64,000 nt of DNA from Epichloe hybrida (lineage: Eukaryota; Ascomycota; Sordariomycetes; Hypocreales; Clavicipitaceae), in NCBI GenBank assembly GCA_019022495.1, contig JAFEKR010000006.1, positions 558,001 to 622,000 on the forward strand, written 5' to 3'. The notes beneath the pieces are model-generated. The model was not told the origin of the DNA. It was given only the letters and a program-made list of their open reading frames with translations, and did not search any database. A program made the translations under genes and the position numbers. This document shows positions 1 through 13,463 of this stretch, piece after piece. The stretch's first letter is position 1, and every line of letters begins with the position of its first letter.

Positions 1-3000
1 CACAAACATGAAGAGTATTAAGCTTTATGCTTGGGGTGCTGCGTTCATGAACAAGCTCAACTATGTGCGAAATGAACAAGAGCTTAAGAACCTGCGGCGG
101 ATCGGCGCCACGCAAGCCTTTGCCAACTTCACATGGAACACTGCCCCATTCTTCGTCTCTTGCTCTACTTTCACCGTCTTTGTGCTGACACAGGACAAGC
201 CGCTCACCACGGACATCATCTTTCCTGCACTAGCCCTCTTCAACTTGTTGACTTTCCCTCTTGCAGTTTTGCCCATGATCATCACTTCTATCGTCGAGGC
301 CTCGGTCGCCGTTGGCCGTTTGACCGATTTCCTCACTGCTGAAGAATTGCAGTCCGAAGCCATCATCGTTAAGCCAGCCCCCAAAGAGATGGGGGAGGAG
401 ACCGTCATTGTTCGTGACGGGACGTTTTCATGGAACCGTCACGAGACCAACGAAGTCCTCAAGGACATCAGCTTCACTGCTTACAAGGGTGAGCTATCTT
501 GTGTCGTCGGCCGTGTGGGTTCTGGCAAGTCTTCTTTCCTTCAAAGCATCCTGGGAGACCTTTGGAAGGTCAGGGGCTCTGCTGAAGTCAGAGGCACTGT
601 TGCATATGCTTCCCAGCAGACATGGATATTGAACGCAACCGTGAAGGAAAACATTATTTTCGGTTACCGATACGACTCCGAGTTCTACGAGAAGACTGTC
701 CATGCTTGTGCTCTCATAGACGACTTTGCCCAACTTCCCGATGGAGACGAGACCGTTGTCGGAGAGCGAGGCATCTCCCTCAGTGGTGGACAGAAGGCTC
801 GCGTTGCTCTTGCTCGTGCCGTGTATGCTCGTGCCGATATTTATCTCCTGGACGACGTCTTGTCTGCCGTAGACTCTCATGTTGGTCGCCACATTATCGA
901 TAACGTTCTGGGACCCCGCGGTTTACTGTCTACGAAGACAAGGATCCTCGCTACAAACTCTATCCCCGTTCTTCGCCAGGCTAGCTTCATCACCATGCTC
1001 AAGGATGGATCAGTCGCTGAACAGGGCACATACAATCAGCTCATCGGGAAGAAGGGCCTGGTTGCCGATCTCTTAAAGACGGCTGGCCAGGACTCGAACA
1101 TTGCCTCGGGTAGCTCCAGTCCGCCTTCTAGCGAGACCTCCACGATCATCGGCGGCGAGACTAGTAGTAATAGCCGGGACAAGGAAGAGATTGATGAAGC
1201 CGCGGAGGACGTGCCGGAAATGGAACCCATCAAGGATGGTCAAGCTTCGGGCAAAAAGCCTCGATCCAGCAGCATGGCTACTCTGCGACGCGCCAGTACA
1301 GCTAGTTTCAAGGGCCCTCGTGGTAAACTTACAGACGAAGAGCTTGCCGGCAACTCCAGAACCAAACAAGCCAAGGAGTTTGCTGAGCAAGGCAAAGTCA
1401 AGTGGTCTGTTTATGGTGAGTATGCCAAGGAGAACAACCTGGTTGCTGTCTCTGTCTACATGCTCGCTCTTTTGGCCGCGCAGTCTGCCGGTATTGGTGG
1501 TTCTTTCTGGCTCAAGTCATGGTCTGAACATAACGAAGACACTGGTACCAACGACGACATTGGCAAATACATTGGCATCTACTTTGCCTTTGGCATCGGT
1601 TCGTCTTTGCTCACTGTGGTGCAGACCTTGGTTTTGTGGATCTTCTGCTCCATCGAGGCGTCGCGAAAGTTGCATGAGCGCATGGCGAATGCCATCTTCC
1701 GATCACCCATGTCCTTCTTCGACACCACGCCGACGGGACGTATCTTGAACAGATTTTCTAGCGATATTTACCGTGTCGATGAGGTCTTGGCTCGCGTTTT
1801 CAACATGTTGTTCGCCAACGTAGCCCGATCTTGTTTCACGCTAGGTGTCATCTCATTCTCAACGCCGGCTTTCGTTGCGTTGATTGTGCCTCTTGCCTTG
1901 ACATACTACTGGATTCAGAGATACTACCTCCGCACATCTCGAGAATTGAAGAGACTGGATAGCGTCAGCCGCAGTCCCATCTATGCTCATTTCCAAGAAT
2001 CCCTAGGTGGTGTTGGCACCATTCGGGCTTTTCGCCAGCAGGGGCGATTCGAATTGGAAAACGAGTGGCGTGTCGATGCTAATTTGCGAGCATACTATCC
2101 ATCTATTAGCGCCAATCGTTGGTTGGCCGTTCGCCTCGAGTTCATCGGTGCCGTCGTCATTCTTGCTGCGGCTGGTCTTGCCATCATCTCTGTATCCAGC
2201 AGAAGCGGGCTCAGAGAAGGCACAGTTGGTCTTGCCATGTCTTATGCTCTTCAGATCACGACCTCCCTCAACTGGATTGTCCGCCAAACTGTCGAGGTTG
2301 AGACCAACATTGTCTCCGTGGAACGCGTTCTCGAGTACGCCAGACTGCCTAGCGAGGCTCCTGAAATCATTCCGGGACACCGGCCGCCCGTTGCTTGGCC
2401 CGCCAAGGGTGAGGTATACTTCAAGAACTACAGCACCCGATATCGCGAGGGCCTGGACCTTGTTCTCAAAAACATCAACCTGGACATCAAGACCCATGAG
2501 AAGATTGGTGTCGTTGGCCGAACAGGAGCAGGCAAATCGTCATTAACGCTCGCGCTGTTCCGCCTGATCGAGCCAGCAACCGGCAGCATCGAAATCGACG
2601 ACGTGAACACATCCGGCATAGGATTGTTGGATCTGCGACGACGATTGGCCATCATTCCTCAGGATGCGGCCTTGTTTGAAGGCACAGTCCGTGACAATCT
2701 TGATCCGGGCCATGTCCACGACGATACTGAATTGTGGAGTGTTCTTGGTAAGTGTCTAGAGCAGGCCAATACCACGAGTTGACAAGCACTAATAGGGTTG
2801 GAAACAGATCACGCCCGCCTTAAAGAGCAAGTTTCCGGCATGAATGGCGGTCTCGAGGCCAAGATAAACGAAGGAGGCAAGTCGCGAAATGCAAAGCACA
2901 CCGTCACGTCTCACGCCATACTGCCCTACCCCATTGCAAGTAGCTTCTAACACTTTCCATCTAGGGTCCAACCTGTCTCAAGGTCAACGACAACTTGTTT

Positions 3001-3290
3001 CCCTTGCCCGTGCCATGCTCACTCCTTCCAACATTCTTGTTCTGGATGAAGCCACTGCTGCTGTAGACATTGAAACCGATGCCATGCTCCAAGCAACATT
3101 GCGCTCTCCGCTCTTTGCGAACCGCACCATCATCACAGTCGCCCACCGTCTCAACACGATTCTTGACAGCGACCGCGTGGTTGTTCTCGACAAGGGCGAG
3201 GTGGTCGAGTTTGACACGCCAGGCGAGCTGTTTAAGAAGCAAGGTGTATTCTACGGTCTAATGAAACAGGCTGGATTGGAAGTCGAGTAG
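1..3290 (+). CDS. YCF1: ABCC-type ABC transporter, YCF1-like vacuolar conjugate pump (5' partial)
   Basis: The gene enters the window already open (frame from base 2) and ends at a TAG at 3288-3290. Exons: 1-2747, 2808-2876, 2965-3290, giving 1044 residues from the first in-frame Met at base 8; ABCC proteins are about 1500, so the N-terminal transmembrane part is missing. Numbering from that Met: NBD1 has Walker A GRVGSGKS (about 169-176), signature LSGGQ (258-262) and Walker B IYLLDD with Asp in place of the catalytic Glu, as is common in ABCC NBD1. A polar Ser/Glu linker, the second membrane domain (about 475-790) and NBD2 follow, with GRTGAGKS, LSQGQ and ILVLDEATAAVD. Intron 1 (2748-2807) is GT-AG; intron 2 (2877-2964) is GC-AG with a CTAAC branch site. 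Family members export glutathione and metal conjugates into the vacuole. The assignment to YCF1 rather than another ABCC paralogue rests on motif similarity from memory. Confidence 0.9.
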
Positions 3291-6200
3291 ATTTGCACGT
3301 GTAAAAATGTACAAAGAGAGGGCTGGTGGCATAGTTTTTTTGCGTACTTGTTCATTCTAGCATATGTACTTGTATATATACTTTGGCCATTTCACACTTG
3401 TTGTTGTCCTTGATAGTGAAAACCTGAAAACTAATTTGTCCGCAAGAAGTCGGAACAGTCGTGGAATTCAGGGATCCCATGTCACACAATCGTTGTTCGA
3501 TTCCGGAAAAAGCCTGCGTTTCATGGCGAGGACAATTCCCAAGAGTCAATACATGTTATCCTCATGCAGACCAAGTGTTTCCCACGGATCAGTACAGCGC
3601 CTCTTCTCAGAGATGAGGAAGAGCCTGCGTGCCAAATGTCACAATCTCTCAAACTTACATCACGGGAAAGTCGATTCCCACAAAGCGCCTTGTTCCATGC
3701 CCGACACACACGGACTAACCTGCTTTTGTTCTTTTGCCCATCCCTTAATGAGCTACGCTTCGTACACGAGCACGCGATGGAATCTGGATTGTGATGTGTG
3801 GGCGGCAAGAAAGCCCTCGACGAGTATACATACTTGATGTGTGCAGATGCAGTCAGTGTCCATGACCCCCCCCCCCCGCCCCGTGTGGCTGACATCAGTG
3901 AGACATCAGGGCTTCCCGACTGCTGAACCTGAGTCTCGCCGGCTGCCCTTGCGGCGGCGACCTAACCTTGCGTTACAATGTCTCAAGGGGGCGGGAAGAA
4001 GGGGGGCATCTTGTGTGTGACCGGGGAGATGACGGCATGTGTTTTGTGCTTTGATGGGGATGTCGGCTGAGACTGACATGGAGACAGCTATCTAGATATT
4101 CTGGTGGCTGTACTTTGTACGCCACTCCGAGGATCAAATATTGGATGTCTGGCTGGATGCTTTTGCAGTTTGGGAGAATGGCAGTGATTTTGCTTGCAGC
4201 TCCCCAGGTACCCCAGGGGAAGGGAGGGAAGAAGAAGAAAACAAGTATTAAGTGCCTATGGCCTTTTCCGGGCAGGGGTTAGGGGTTGTTGGATCTAATT
4301 CTGGTCAGTGGTAATAAATAATGACGGTGAGCGCAGTGCGGCAGTGCCTGCGTAGCAATGCTTATGGAGGAAAAACCCCCTTTTTGACGTCGTGCAACTC
4401 GAGAGCATAGTGTGATGATAATATCTCGCTGGCCTCCCTCTTCTTTTCTCTTTTCTTCTCTCTGGTGTCGGTGATGCGTATGTACTTTGATAAATGAAGG
4501 GGGACTTTTTGTTCTGAAACGCGTCATTCTAGGTTTGGCAATCAGTGCCAGTACTCGGTAATAGATGGAGGCCCAAAGCAAGACGGGTGCAGAACGCCGG
4601 CGGCGGCTAACTTACATCGCTCATCGTGGCCATGCCAGAATGATCGCCCCATCTCAGAAACCGGGGCCGCGGTTACGGCATTTGCGTGCGGGATGTTGAT
4701 CTCGCGCGATGCAGCACCATCACCACATCTTGCAGCCAATTCAGTAGCTTGTTGGGGATAACATGGCGGACTCAGGGATAGTCAAAGGGGGCAGATTAGG
4801 TCAGGACGTTGTTTCACTCGTCCTTCCGCCCTTTTCCGTTGTAGGACTTGGTTCATGAGCCCCCCGGCCCCCCCCAAGCCCCAAGCCCCAAGCCAGGAAA
4901 AACTCACGCCAACATGCCTCTTGCGTGGTTTTTAAAGTCGTTGCGTTCCACTCCAAACGCAACGTCGTGGCAACCAACCGTCTCTTTACGGACGTATACT
5001 ACCACCCTCTTTTCGCCCCGGGCTAGCCTTGATCCCGTTTTGGTAAATCTAAAATAGTCGAGGATGCCATATCGGGTAATTGAGTGTCTAGACAAGTGGC
5101 TGGAACAACCACGCCCATGCCATGCGCCCTAATATTAAGTGGAAGTTATGCTCCGGGGTCCGCACCAATTCAAATCGTCCTTCTTCTCGGAACCGAGCTG
5201 TTCGTATGCGCTCCCCCCCACACCTGCTTATTATGTGTGCTAGGCTTCGAAGGGAAAGGGTTGGTGCCAGATATCGTCCTTTGGCACCTGTTCTCGGTTC
5301 CTAGGTTCATCAGTTGCACCTTAATGTTAGCTGTCAGCTTCTGGCAAGCTGAAATCACGGGAGCAAGTCCGAGCCAGTTCGATTCCGACTGGCCACACCT
5401 CGCGTCGGTGTCGGTTCGGTGCCATCGCTGTACGCAGAACAATACTCCGCATTTGTAGTAGTCAATTCTGGGTTCGCCTATCAAGAAATGGAGCATGTTT
5501 TTCGGTTTTAAAACTTATCAGTGGAACATAGAATTCGGTGATGGCGCCTAATAGTAAGAATGCGGTGTTCATTCCGCTACTTTCAAATCGTGGCGCATCG
5601 ATCCATCGGACGCGGATGCAGGATCAGGAACGGCCAGAGCCTCGTGCGAGCTGCCCTAGGAAAGAACCCAGTCCAAGCTAACTTGTTAATATTAAGCGGC
5701 GGCCTAAACATCCTCGTCGTCCCACTTGCATGGGTAGTGTACTAGTGTGCCTAATAAGTGAACCAACTACATACGGAGTACGGACGTATGGCGTTGTTGA
5801 GTTCAAGTCTGCACACAGTGATTATGGTGAATCAAACTTCAAACAATGACACTGGCTCGGGATAAGGCCAATTGATGGCAAGGCGACGAATACAAATTCT
5901 GACTATCTTGGTCTTCAACATCGGTCAGCCCAGGTCTGCCACTTCCGACTGTGAGTGGGAAAAAAAGTGGCGGTGTCTTCGTAACGACCAAATGAGAGAG
6001 CTGTCAATCTGCCAAAGTTTGGACGATAACTCTTTCTCCATTCAGTTGTTCATCAATCAGCGAGGCACTCGGGGGTTGCATCGAAAGCTGGGGCGCGATG
6101 GGCAAGCCCGGATTGCGCATCAGACAGCGGAGCAGCGAAATGTTTTCCATTTTCTTGCTTCGCTTCGGTGATACGAGAACACAATGCTGGGTTGGCCCAA

Positions 6201-9200
6201 CCTTGTTAACCTTGTTGTCTGGGGCTCGCGCGCGACCAGATAATGTATTGATTAGCTTACCATGAAAACAGTTACTCTTGCAACGCAAGCTGGTCTTTAA
6301 AAGTTGCCCCATGTCTGCGTAAAAGGTTGTATATTCCTGTGCTAATATTAATACTCCGTAGATTGTGCACACGGCACACTGTAGAAAGTTATGAACAGTG
6401 GAGTTTGTGTTGGAGAAATCCTGACTCTATTGTACGATTCGCCAGTTTGTGGTCAATATCTGAGAACTATGGACAGTTATCCATCATAACTTGCCTCCGG
6501 CTTTGCGTTCGAACTGTGGGGGATCAGAGTCAAGTATCACAAGACGAGACACATTAAACGCGAGGCCCACGTAAACTGGGTGAGAGAATGTAATTCCGGC
6601 ATGCATACTACAGTTGCGAGATCTGATTCCTAAATGATTGAGGGGATGACGTTCGCGCCCATTCACGTAGTGCAAATCAGTTTTGTCCAACTTATGTCCA
6701 ACTCACCACCACGTGGGTAGAACCTCTCGAGTTTGCTGGACCCTTACTTTCTTGAGTGACAACGTGGCCATTGCATTTTGATCAGCCGGTGTCTGGCCGC
6801 CTACCTAGGCAATGCTCGCACTCAGCTCTTGCACTGGGTACGTTGAGAACGCCACTCACAGCGCATAAGCACATTAGAGAAGCCCGAGAGAGGAAGAAAC
6901 GTCCATTAGTTGAGGTTCTTTTTCCTCTTTTCAAAAAGAAAGGGAGAAGCAAAAAGAAAAAGAAAGTCAATCCCTATCCAGAAAGCCGTCAGCATGGCTG
7001 GCCCTTGGCATGCGGAGACGAAGAGGTAGTCGGGGTCAAACTAAAGTAGGGTATTGTCCGAATATAGTAACGATAGTCCAAGATGCTCCATGGTTTTTAA
7101 ACAAAAGTGGTATCGATTGACTTCCTGCATGCAAGTTCCGCAGGCGTGATGCTTCACACTTGGCTAGTATGGCATCAGCATGTAGAGGACGGTCATTCCT
7201 CTGGGATTGTCATTGTAGTGCGGGGAACATGGCAACGGGGTTGGCTTGGCGCCATCTCTGCATCGTTGCTTTTTTTTTCTAAAAACGACTGTTCTTCCCT
7301 GGACAGGATAGAAACCTTCTAATACTCTCCGCTTGTCGTTCCCAGATTTATTGAATATTGCGAGAAAGCCAAGCATCGTTGATTGGGTCAGATACGCACC
7401 TTGTATGCACATTGTTGGCTTTCGGCTCAGACTGGCACCGGCAAAATGTAGGTTCCTTATTACATCGCGCGAGACCCTGGCCGATTCCTAGGTTCCCGAT
7501 GACCAGGACCCTCCTACGGGCATGACTGACCCTGGAGCGTCCTGAATAGGGACTTGTAGGGGTTTCGACCCAGCTCTTCGGACATCGAGGTGATTTGTGT
7601 TCCGGCGGCTCTGTGCGTCCCAAGCTTGCAGTAGCTGTTCTTGTCTTGTGTCTGATAGTCTGTTTTTCACAGCTGCCGCGTTGCCAAGGCTATATGGAAA
7701 TGGCCTGTCTGGCAGCTTTGTCGATTCCATCGTCACAACCACAGCGAAGAGTGGCCGATAACTTTGAACCTTTTTTTTTCGAGGGTCATCGCCCACGAAT
7801 TTAAGCGGGAAAGCGGTTATTACGATATCTCTGCCCAGTCTAAAAATCCAAGTGGCTAGGTTAGCTTATTAGGCACGAGCAAGGAGGGTAGGTTCGTGCA
7901 ACTGGTGCCCACCAAGCGGGGTCATGCAACAAGGCGGCTGAATGAAGATGACTTGGCTGCGCAAGTGCGCACACATGACATGCTCAAGAGAAAAACTTCT
8001 TACATAGGCATCCAATGAAGAGGGCAGCAACAGTCAAGTCACGGCTGAACCATTTCGCTTCATTACAGTTGAGATCTTATATTCTTCATGAATAAGCCAG
8101 GTAGACTCGCGAGTTCTCTGTGCCAAAAGTTTGCAGGTTTGTGTGAATGTGTGAATGTAAGAATGTGTGAATTCGTGAATTCGTGTATTGGGGGGGGGGG
8201 GGAACATGGGACATTGGGGTGGATGAATGTCTGTGCGCACTGCGGGCGGAAGGAACGATGCGGGCTTCACGAGCTTCACGGCAGGCACCTCACTCTGCTT
8301 TTGTTGTCTCATGAAAGTTCCTGGCATTCAAACACCAATCCTTTTTGGAGACCTCCTCACCTGGCTGCTGCTACACTCGTTCTTCTTCCCTTCTGCTCTT
8401 CTTCCTTCTCCCAGCGTACCAATCTGTCCGAATCTCATTGCAGGACAGTGCTTGAAGCATCATCAATTACCGTCACCATTACCACTGTCAGCGATTTATA
8501 TTCTTCTCACTCATATTGCTTGGTTCAGTTGCGCATCGCGTTGCATTTGCCGTTCGATGGCTGTGATAGACCTGTCACTGTAGATGCCTGCACTGCGCAG
8601 CTCAGTGTGCACTGTGTAGTCAGTCCTTGCCACCATTTGCGAAGGATGAACCGCGTGGAAGAAGAACCAGCACCACTCTGACAAAGAACCAGCATACCGT
8701 TAGCTTGGAAAGTACTCTGTAGTCTGCACTCAGTCACCATTTTTCAAGACCATGATGTACGGAGTACGCGTCCCGTCGTACAAAATAAGCATGAGCAAGC
8801 AAGCATACGGATTTTTTATGCCCGAACGGAACGTGCTAATAAGCTTTGCACTGCTTGGCTGGCACGCCGCCCATGCCCTCTCTCCACTTGTTCGCCATCG
8901 CTTTTCGACAGGCCAATTGTATCGCGATAGAGACAGTCATCTCTTGAATGGCACCGTGCAGCGTGAGCTGTGAGAAGGAGAAGCCATGGGGTTTTGGAGG
9001 GCGTATTATATGCCGCTTCCCGTCATGGGTTGCCGCCGTCAAAGACGCCCCGGTGCCCGTGCCCTTTTCCCTTCAACCCCGCCATGTCTACGGAGTATAC
9101 ATACCAATTGGCAAGGGCTAGTCTCAATCTCCGTCCTCATCCATGTTTCGAGGAAGCAGGAAGATCTCCCACCAGCTGTCCCGTGTCGCAACATGTCTGT

Positions 9201-11277
9201 GCTCCCCCATTTTCCCCATTCCTTGCCGGCCGCAAGAGTTTTGGCACGTACTGGCCTATTGACAGGGTCCCTGGTGTTCCCTCTAGATTCCGCTGGCGCC
9301 CGGCCTCGATAGGGATACCATTCTTATGGATGACCTTATTATACGTTGCTAATGGACGCAATGCTGACTACGTCGTACTGCCTGCCAGCTAACACTAGTC
9401 AAGCAAGCCTGCAACATTTGATTTGATGGCCCGGTAGCGCAGAACTGGTCCAACCTCCGGTTCTGTATGTATGCGATGGACCCTGTCAGTCAGCCTGTCC
9501 ACCCGAGCAGAAATGGACCGAACTTGAAGCACCTGGCCCTCGTCCCCTCCGCCGACTCAGCGCAGCAGGGATTCACTGCCCAGGTACTGTGGGAACCCTG
9601 ACACCCATGAATTAGGTCTCAAAGTACCTTATTGGTTGTTTCTGTGGTCACAACAACCCACGAGTGCCACCATCCTCACAGTATTAGGTCTCTTCAATCT
9701 GTCATGGTAGCTGCGGCGATCCTGCTGTGCCCAGTTTATCTGCAATCGTTCTCTGAAGGGGCAGGGGGGAGGGTGCTCTCTTATCGGTCATCGTATCGTC
9801 TCTTACCAGAATCTTTCTTTTTCTCCTTGTTGTCCTTGCCTGATTGCGCTATGCTGGATTTGCAATGCTCCTCGACAGACAAAGTATTTTCTTCACACTC
9901 CCATCAGATCACGATCATCCTGTATGCTACCTTTACCATCTGGCGCTTGGGGTTCATCTGTTTAATAGGTGACGGCCCGTGTCCGAGCTGTCACTGGTTG
10001 GCCGACTATGTATTGACAATCTGCGAGTAGGAGAGCTGGAACAGAGACATTGCCGGGGGGGGGTCTCTATTTGACTGTGTACTCCGTACTTACTCCCCGG
10101 TCTTCTGCTCAACCCAGCCGCCTGTACGAATACCGGCGATTTGGTGCCAGCCCGCCCTTCCTTTCACCTCCACCTCATATCATACCTTCTCTTCCTCCTT
10201 CTCCCTCTCTTCCTCACTTGCCTCCATCTCGTTTGATCTGGGGCCGGGGCGTGCTTTTCATTTTGCTGGCGCGCACCTGGAGGACGTATTGTCGGCGCAT
10301 CTAGCTACCTGGACGCATTCGAGTCTCCAACTAACGTCGTTCAAGCACCTTCGTGGACCGGACATTCATCTGCGTTCTCACATAAAAACGGATACTCCAC
10401 AGTCCGCCCCAGTTGCGCCACGTATAGCTTCAACTTGTGAAAGAGACCGCATCAATACTCGGAAAACTGGCCTACATGTTAGCAGAAATTGCCGACTGCC
10501 TCATTCTTTATCTGTTTCCTGACACGAAGCACTTGGCTCGTGAATAGATCAGCTGGCGGCCGAGCAGCTGAATCATCTATCTATCCCCTTACACGGGTAC
10601 TTCGGTATAAATCACTTTAGCAAGCTCGAGCAAGTCAAGTTCACCGACATACAGCCTTCCGCCCATCTCGAAATCGGTTTCAGTCGGCGAGCTACGGCTA
10701 TTTGAGCTATTGCAAGTTGTGTGCTCACGAACTCTGCATGCCCCAAGCTTGGTAGTGAGAGCGAAGACGGTGGAAAATACAGTTGGAGTTGTCCATCCAC
10801 CTTGGGGATCCCAACCTCTGTTGTTTTTCTTCCACCACAGAATTTTCGACGAGCGGCCTTCTACGGGCACGAGCATCTCTGGGAACTCCCCGATACCCTA
10901 ACAGACCAACCCCTTCAGTTGAAATCTCGGTTGTGTTACACAACATCCACTGGCCAGTGCGGAGCAACCTGGCCTCCAATACGAACGCCATTGCTTGTCT
11001 GGAGTGTTACTCTACGCTGCCTTCGCCATCCCCATCAAGCCAACACTTACACGGCATGCGACAAAACGGGTCCGTCATCCAATAAAGCTCAAGCCAAACA
11101 AGTGTCTGCTTTTGTCAAGTATTCTCGAGCTTTGGAACACAACTTGCTGCTTACACGGTTGACCCCGACTTGTCCCTGCTAGTCGTTGGTTGTTCACCAA
11201 ACTCTCTCTGTTCAATTTCCAGTTTGTCAACTCGACTTTTGACGGAGTCGCTTCTCGTTGTTCCTCATCGCCTAGCC
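3291..11277. other. 8-kb gene-free interval
   Basis: No open frame here has a recognisable domain, convincing splice structure or coding-like composition; the frames are short and overlap on both strands. It starts with the ABC transporter 3' UTR and presumably ends with a long 5' leader for the gene at 11278 (pyrimidine-rich DNA at 10150-10230). It holds C/G homopolymers (about 3867-3880, 8190-8201, 10052-10060), a purine-rich stretch (6935-6965), one CACGTG at 6710-6715, and five perfect copies of TACGGAGTA or its complement (5772, 6352, 8758, 9089, 10080). I found no intact tRNA or 5S rRNA. A long non-coding RNA or a decayed transposon cannot be excluded. Confidence 0.6.
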
Positions 11278-13463
11278 ATGGTGCGAGACTGGCCGCGGGA
11301 TTCATTCCCCCGCCAGCCGCCCTTCCAGCAGCCATGCTTTCCCCCAAACACCCGACATCCGTCTTTCCAGCCAGATAGATACGTCGGTGATGCAGCACAA
11401 CGACCTGATTCATTCCAATCCGATCGCTATGCTATGGACACAGCAGAACCAGGACGCTATCAAGAGGCGTACGACATTCGTCGACAGCCTCCCATGGTGA
11501 GACCCGCTTGGAAGTCTCCCAGTGTGGCACACTATGCTGACAAGGCGAACGAGCCGCCGCAGCAAATCGACGAGGCTCTCCGATCATATTGCGGCATCGC
11601 CGCCAAGCAGTATTTTGTTGCGGCCATCAGCGAGGACGGCAAGCCGATGACCTTTTTCAGTCCTGGACAAAAGCTCAACGATGCCATCATTCGGCAATTC
11701 TTCGATGTTGGCAAGTTCCAACAAGTCATGGCTCGCATTGAAGCTGGTAAGCCCTGAACGAACATCGTGTGGCACCGTAAACAAGATCTACAGTCTTGTC
11801 ACGGAACTGAGTCAACTGACCTCGTTCGATTCCCTTTTAGGCGCTGATCCCATCATCGATGACACCTTTGGGGTTGAGGATGTCGCATTCAATCGAAACG
11901 GTAGCCGTGGGCGCATCCGAGGTCCTGACAGACGACGTGGTTCTATCTTTGATGGCTGGGACAACTCAGTGCGACAAGTACGAAAACGACCTCGACCTCG
12001 CCACCCAGTCAATGACGATGACGACGTGCCCATGACTGTCTCCTCTCGCAAGGGCATTAAGATCAGCGATGCTGATGCTGTTTGGAACTTTTATGAACAA
12101 AGATTTAAGAACTGCCAGCAAACGGCGTGCAAGCTGATCGCCAAGGCCTGGGTCAAAGCCGTTGAGCCCAAGAAGCAGTCAACACATCCTTACACCGGCA
12201 GCGATGAAAAGGCACCAGACTGGTGGCCTAAGCCGTGGGGTCCCACCAAGGACGATAAAGTCAGGCACAAGGAACCAGACCACTTGTACAAGCGAGGTAC
12301 GACGATGATGCTGCCAGCAGAGTCCGCAGCCCTGCACATGCATGCCAGCTGACTCTCCCTTACAGAACGCGTCCATTTGCTCGCTCATATCCTGAGGCTA
12401 GTTGTCGAACCCAACACCAAACAACACAATGATCTACAAAAACTCGGCCTCAATGTCAAGAAACTGGAAGAGGCCACACATGAGGCACTCTCGTCCTTTT
12501 TCTTGGACAATGAGACTAATGCGAAGAAAAGGCCGTATCTGAACGAGATATTCAAGATGGCGAGACAGGAAGAACGTTTCAAAAATGACGAAATAGGTGA
12601 GCTACTTTGTCGGCGTGCTTATGAAAGGGGACTTTTTGGTTGGCGATCATCAGAAGAAGATGTGCTAACACATGGCAACTTTGCAAGATGGCTCCACCGA
12701 GGTGTATGTGATGGCTGAGGACAAGATCCCCGACAACTATGCTTCTGACAACGAAGATGGCCCGTTTCCGAAAGAGGAGGACGACAATGACATTCCTCGA
12801 CCCAACAAGGTGAACGCACAACAGCAGTGCGTTGTGCAGACACCAACGACGGGTCCGACAGCGACACAGCCCTTGCATGGTGGGCATGGACCTTTTATGA
12901 GTGAGCTCCCAGTTCGAGGCAATTCCTACAATTCCGCCATGGTACCGGCCGAGATCTCAAACCAGCCGCACACGTTTGTGGACAATGGCGGAATTACTGT
13001 CACTGATCAAACTGCCGTTACAGCTCCCAATCCCGCTTTAACGCTGGACATGGTCTCCAGCCCGCACGATACGAGCAGGCGCCCGTCGGTTTTTAGTGAA
13101 TACGCCAGCCCTGTCGGCAACAACATGTACGGCCAACAGTGGCAGCAGTCTGCATCTACTGGTCCAACACAGACGCCGATGTACTCGTACGCTCCGCCTC
13201 AGGGCAACCCTCCGCAAGCTTCATTCATAAACCAAACAGTCCCTATGAACCCGAACCAGTCATTTATGGGGAGCTCTTTTGAAGAGCCGGGGCGTCCAGA
13301 GTATGATGCAAACGGACCACCGATGTTCCGAACTGGAGGCATTTCACAACACGTGTCAGCACCTGTCAATCAACAGGCAGGGTATTACGTGCCTGGCGAT
13401 GGCAGATCCGGACTGAGAGTACTTACTCAGGTCGAAGACGATGTTGCCAGGAACCAGATGTAG
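11278..13463 (+). CDS. DUF2841 / YDR124W-like helical-bundle protein
   Basis: Four exons: 11278-11746, 11841-12296, 12366-12596, 12688-13463, all three introns phase 1, giving 643 residues. The ATG at 11278 is the first in-frame ATG. Residues about 85-155 form a small conserved N-terminal region (ALRSYCGIAAKQYF...). Residues about 235-385 match what I know as the fungal DUF2841 / AFUB_079030-YDR124W-like helical-bundle family (WNFYEQRFKNCQQTACKLIA, then a DWWPKPWGP motif). The last 250 residues are Pro/Gln/Asn-rich and probably disordered. The family is fungal and its biochemical role is not established; a relative in Aspergillus lies in the hrmA-associated subtelomeric cluster. The introns contain CTGAC/CTAAC-like branch sites. 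The family call is fairly secure, the function unknown. Confidence 0.8.

Noticed and set aside
1101..1748. 215-codon frame overlapping the ABC transporter
   Set aside because: Different frame of the conserved transporter coding sequence; Arg/Pro/Ser-rich translation without a domain.
2748..2807. Transporter frame ending at 2782 as the true C-terminus
   Set aside because: It stops within an intron; splicing to 2808 restores DHARLKEQVSGMNGGLEAKI and the rest of NBD2.
9428..9470. tRNA-like TAGCGCAGAACTGGTCC
   Set aside because: Resembles a D arm, but no B box or cloverleaf follows.
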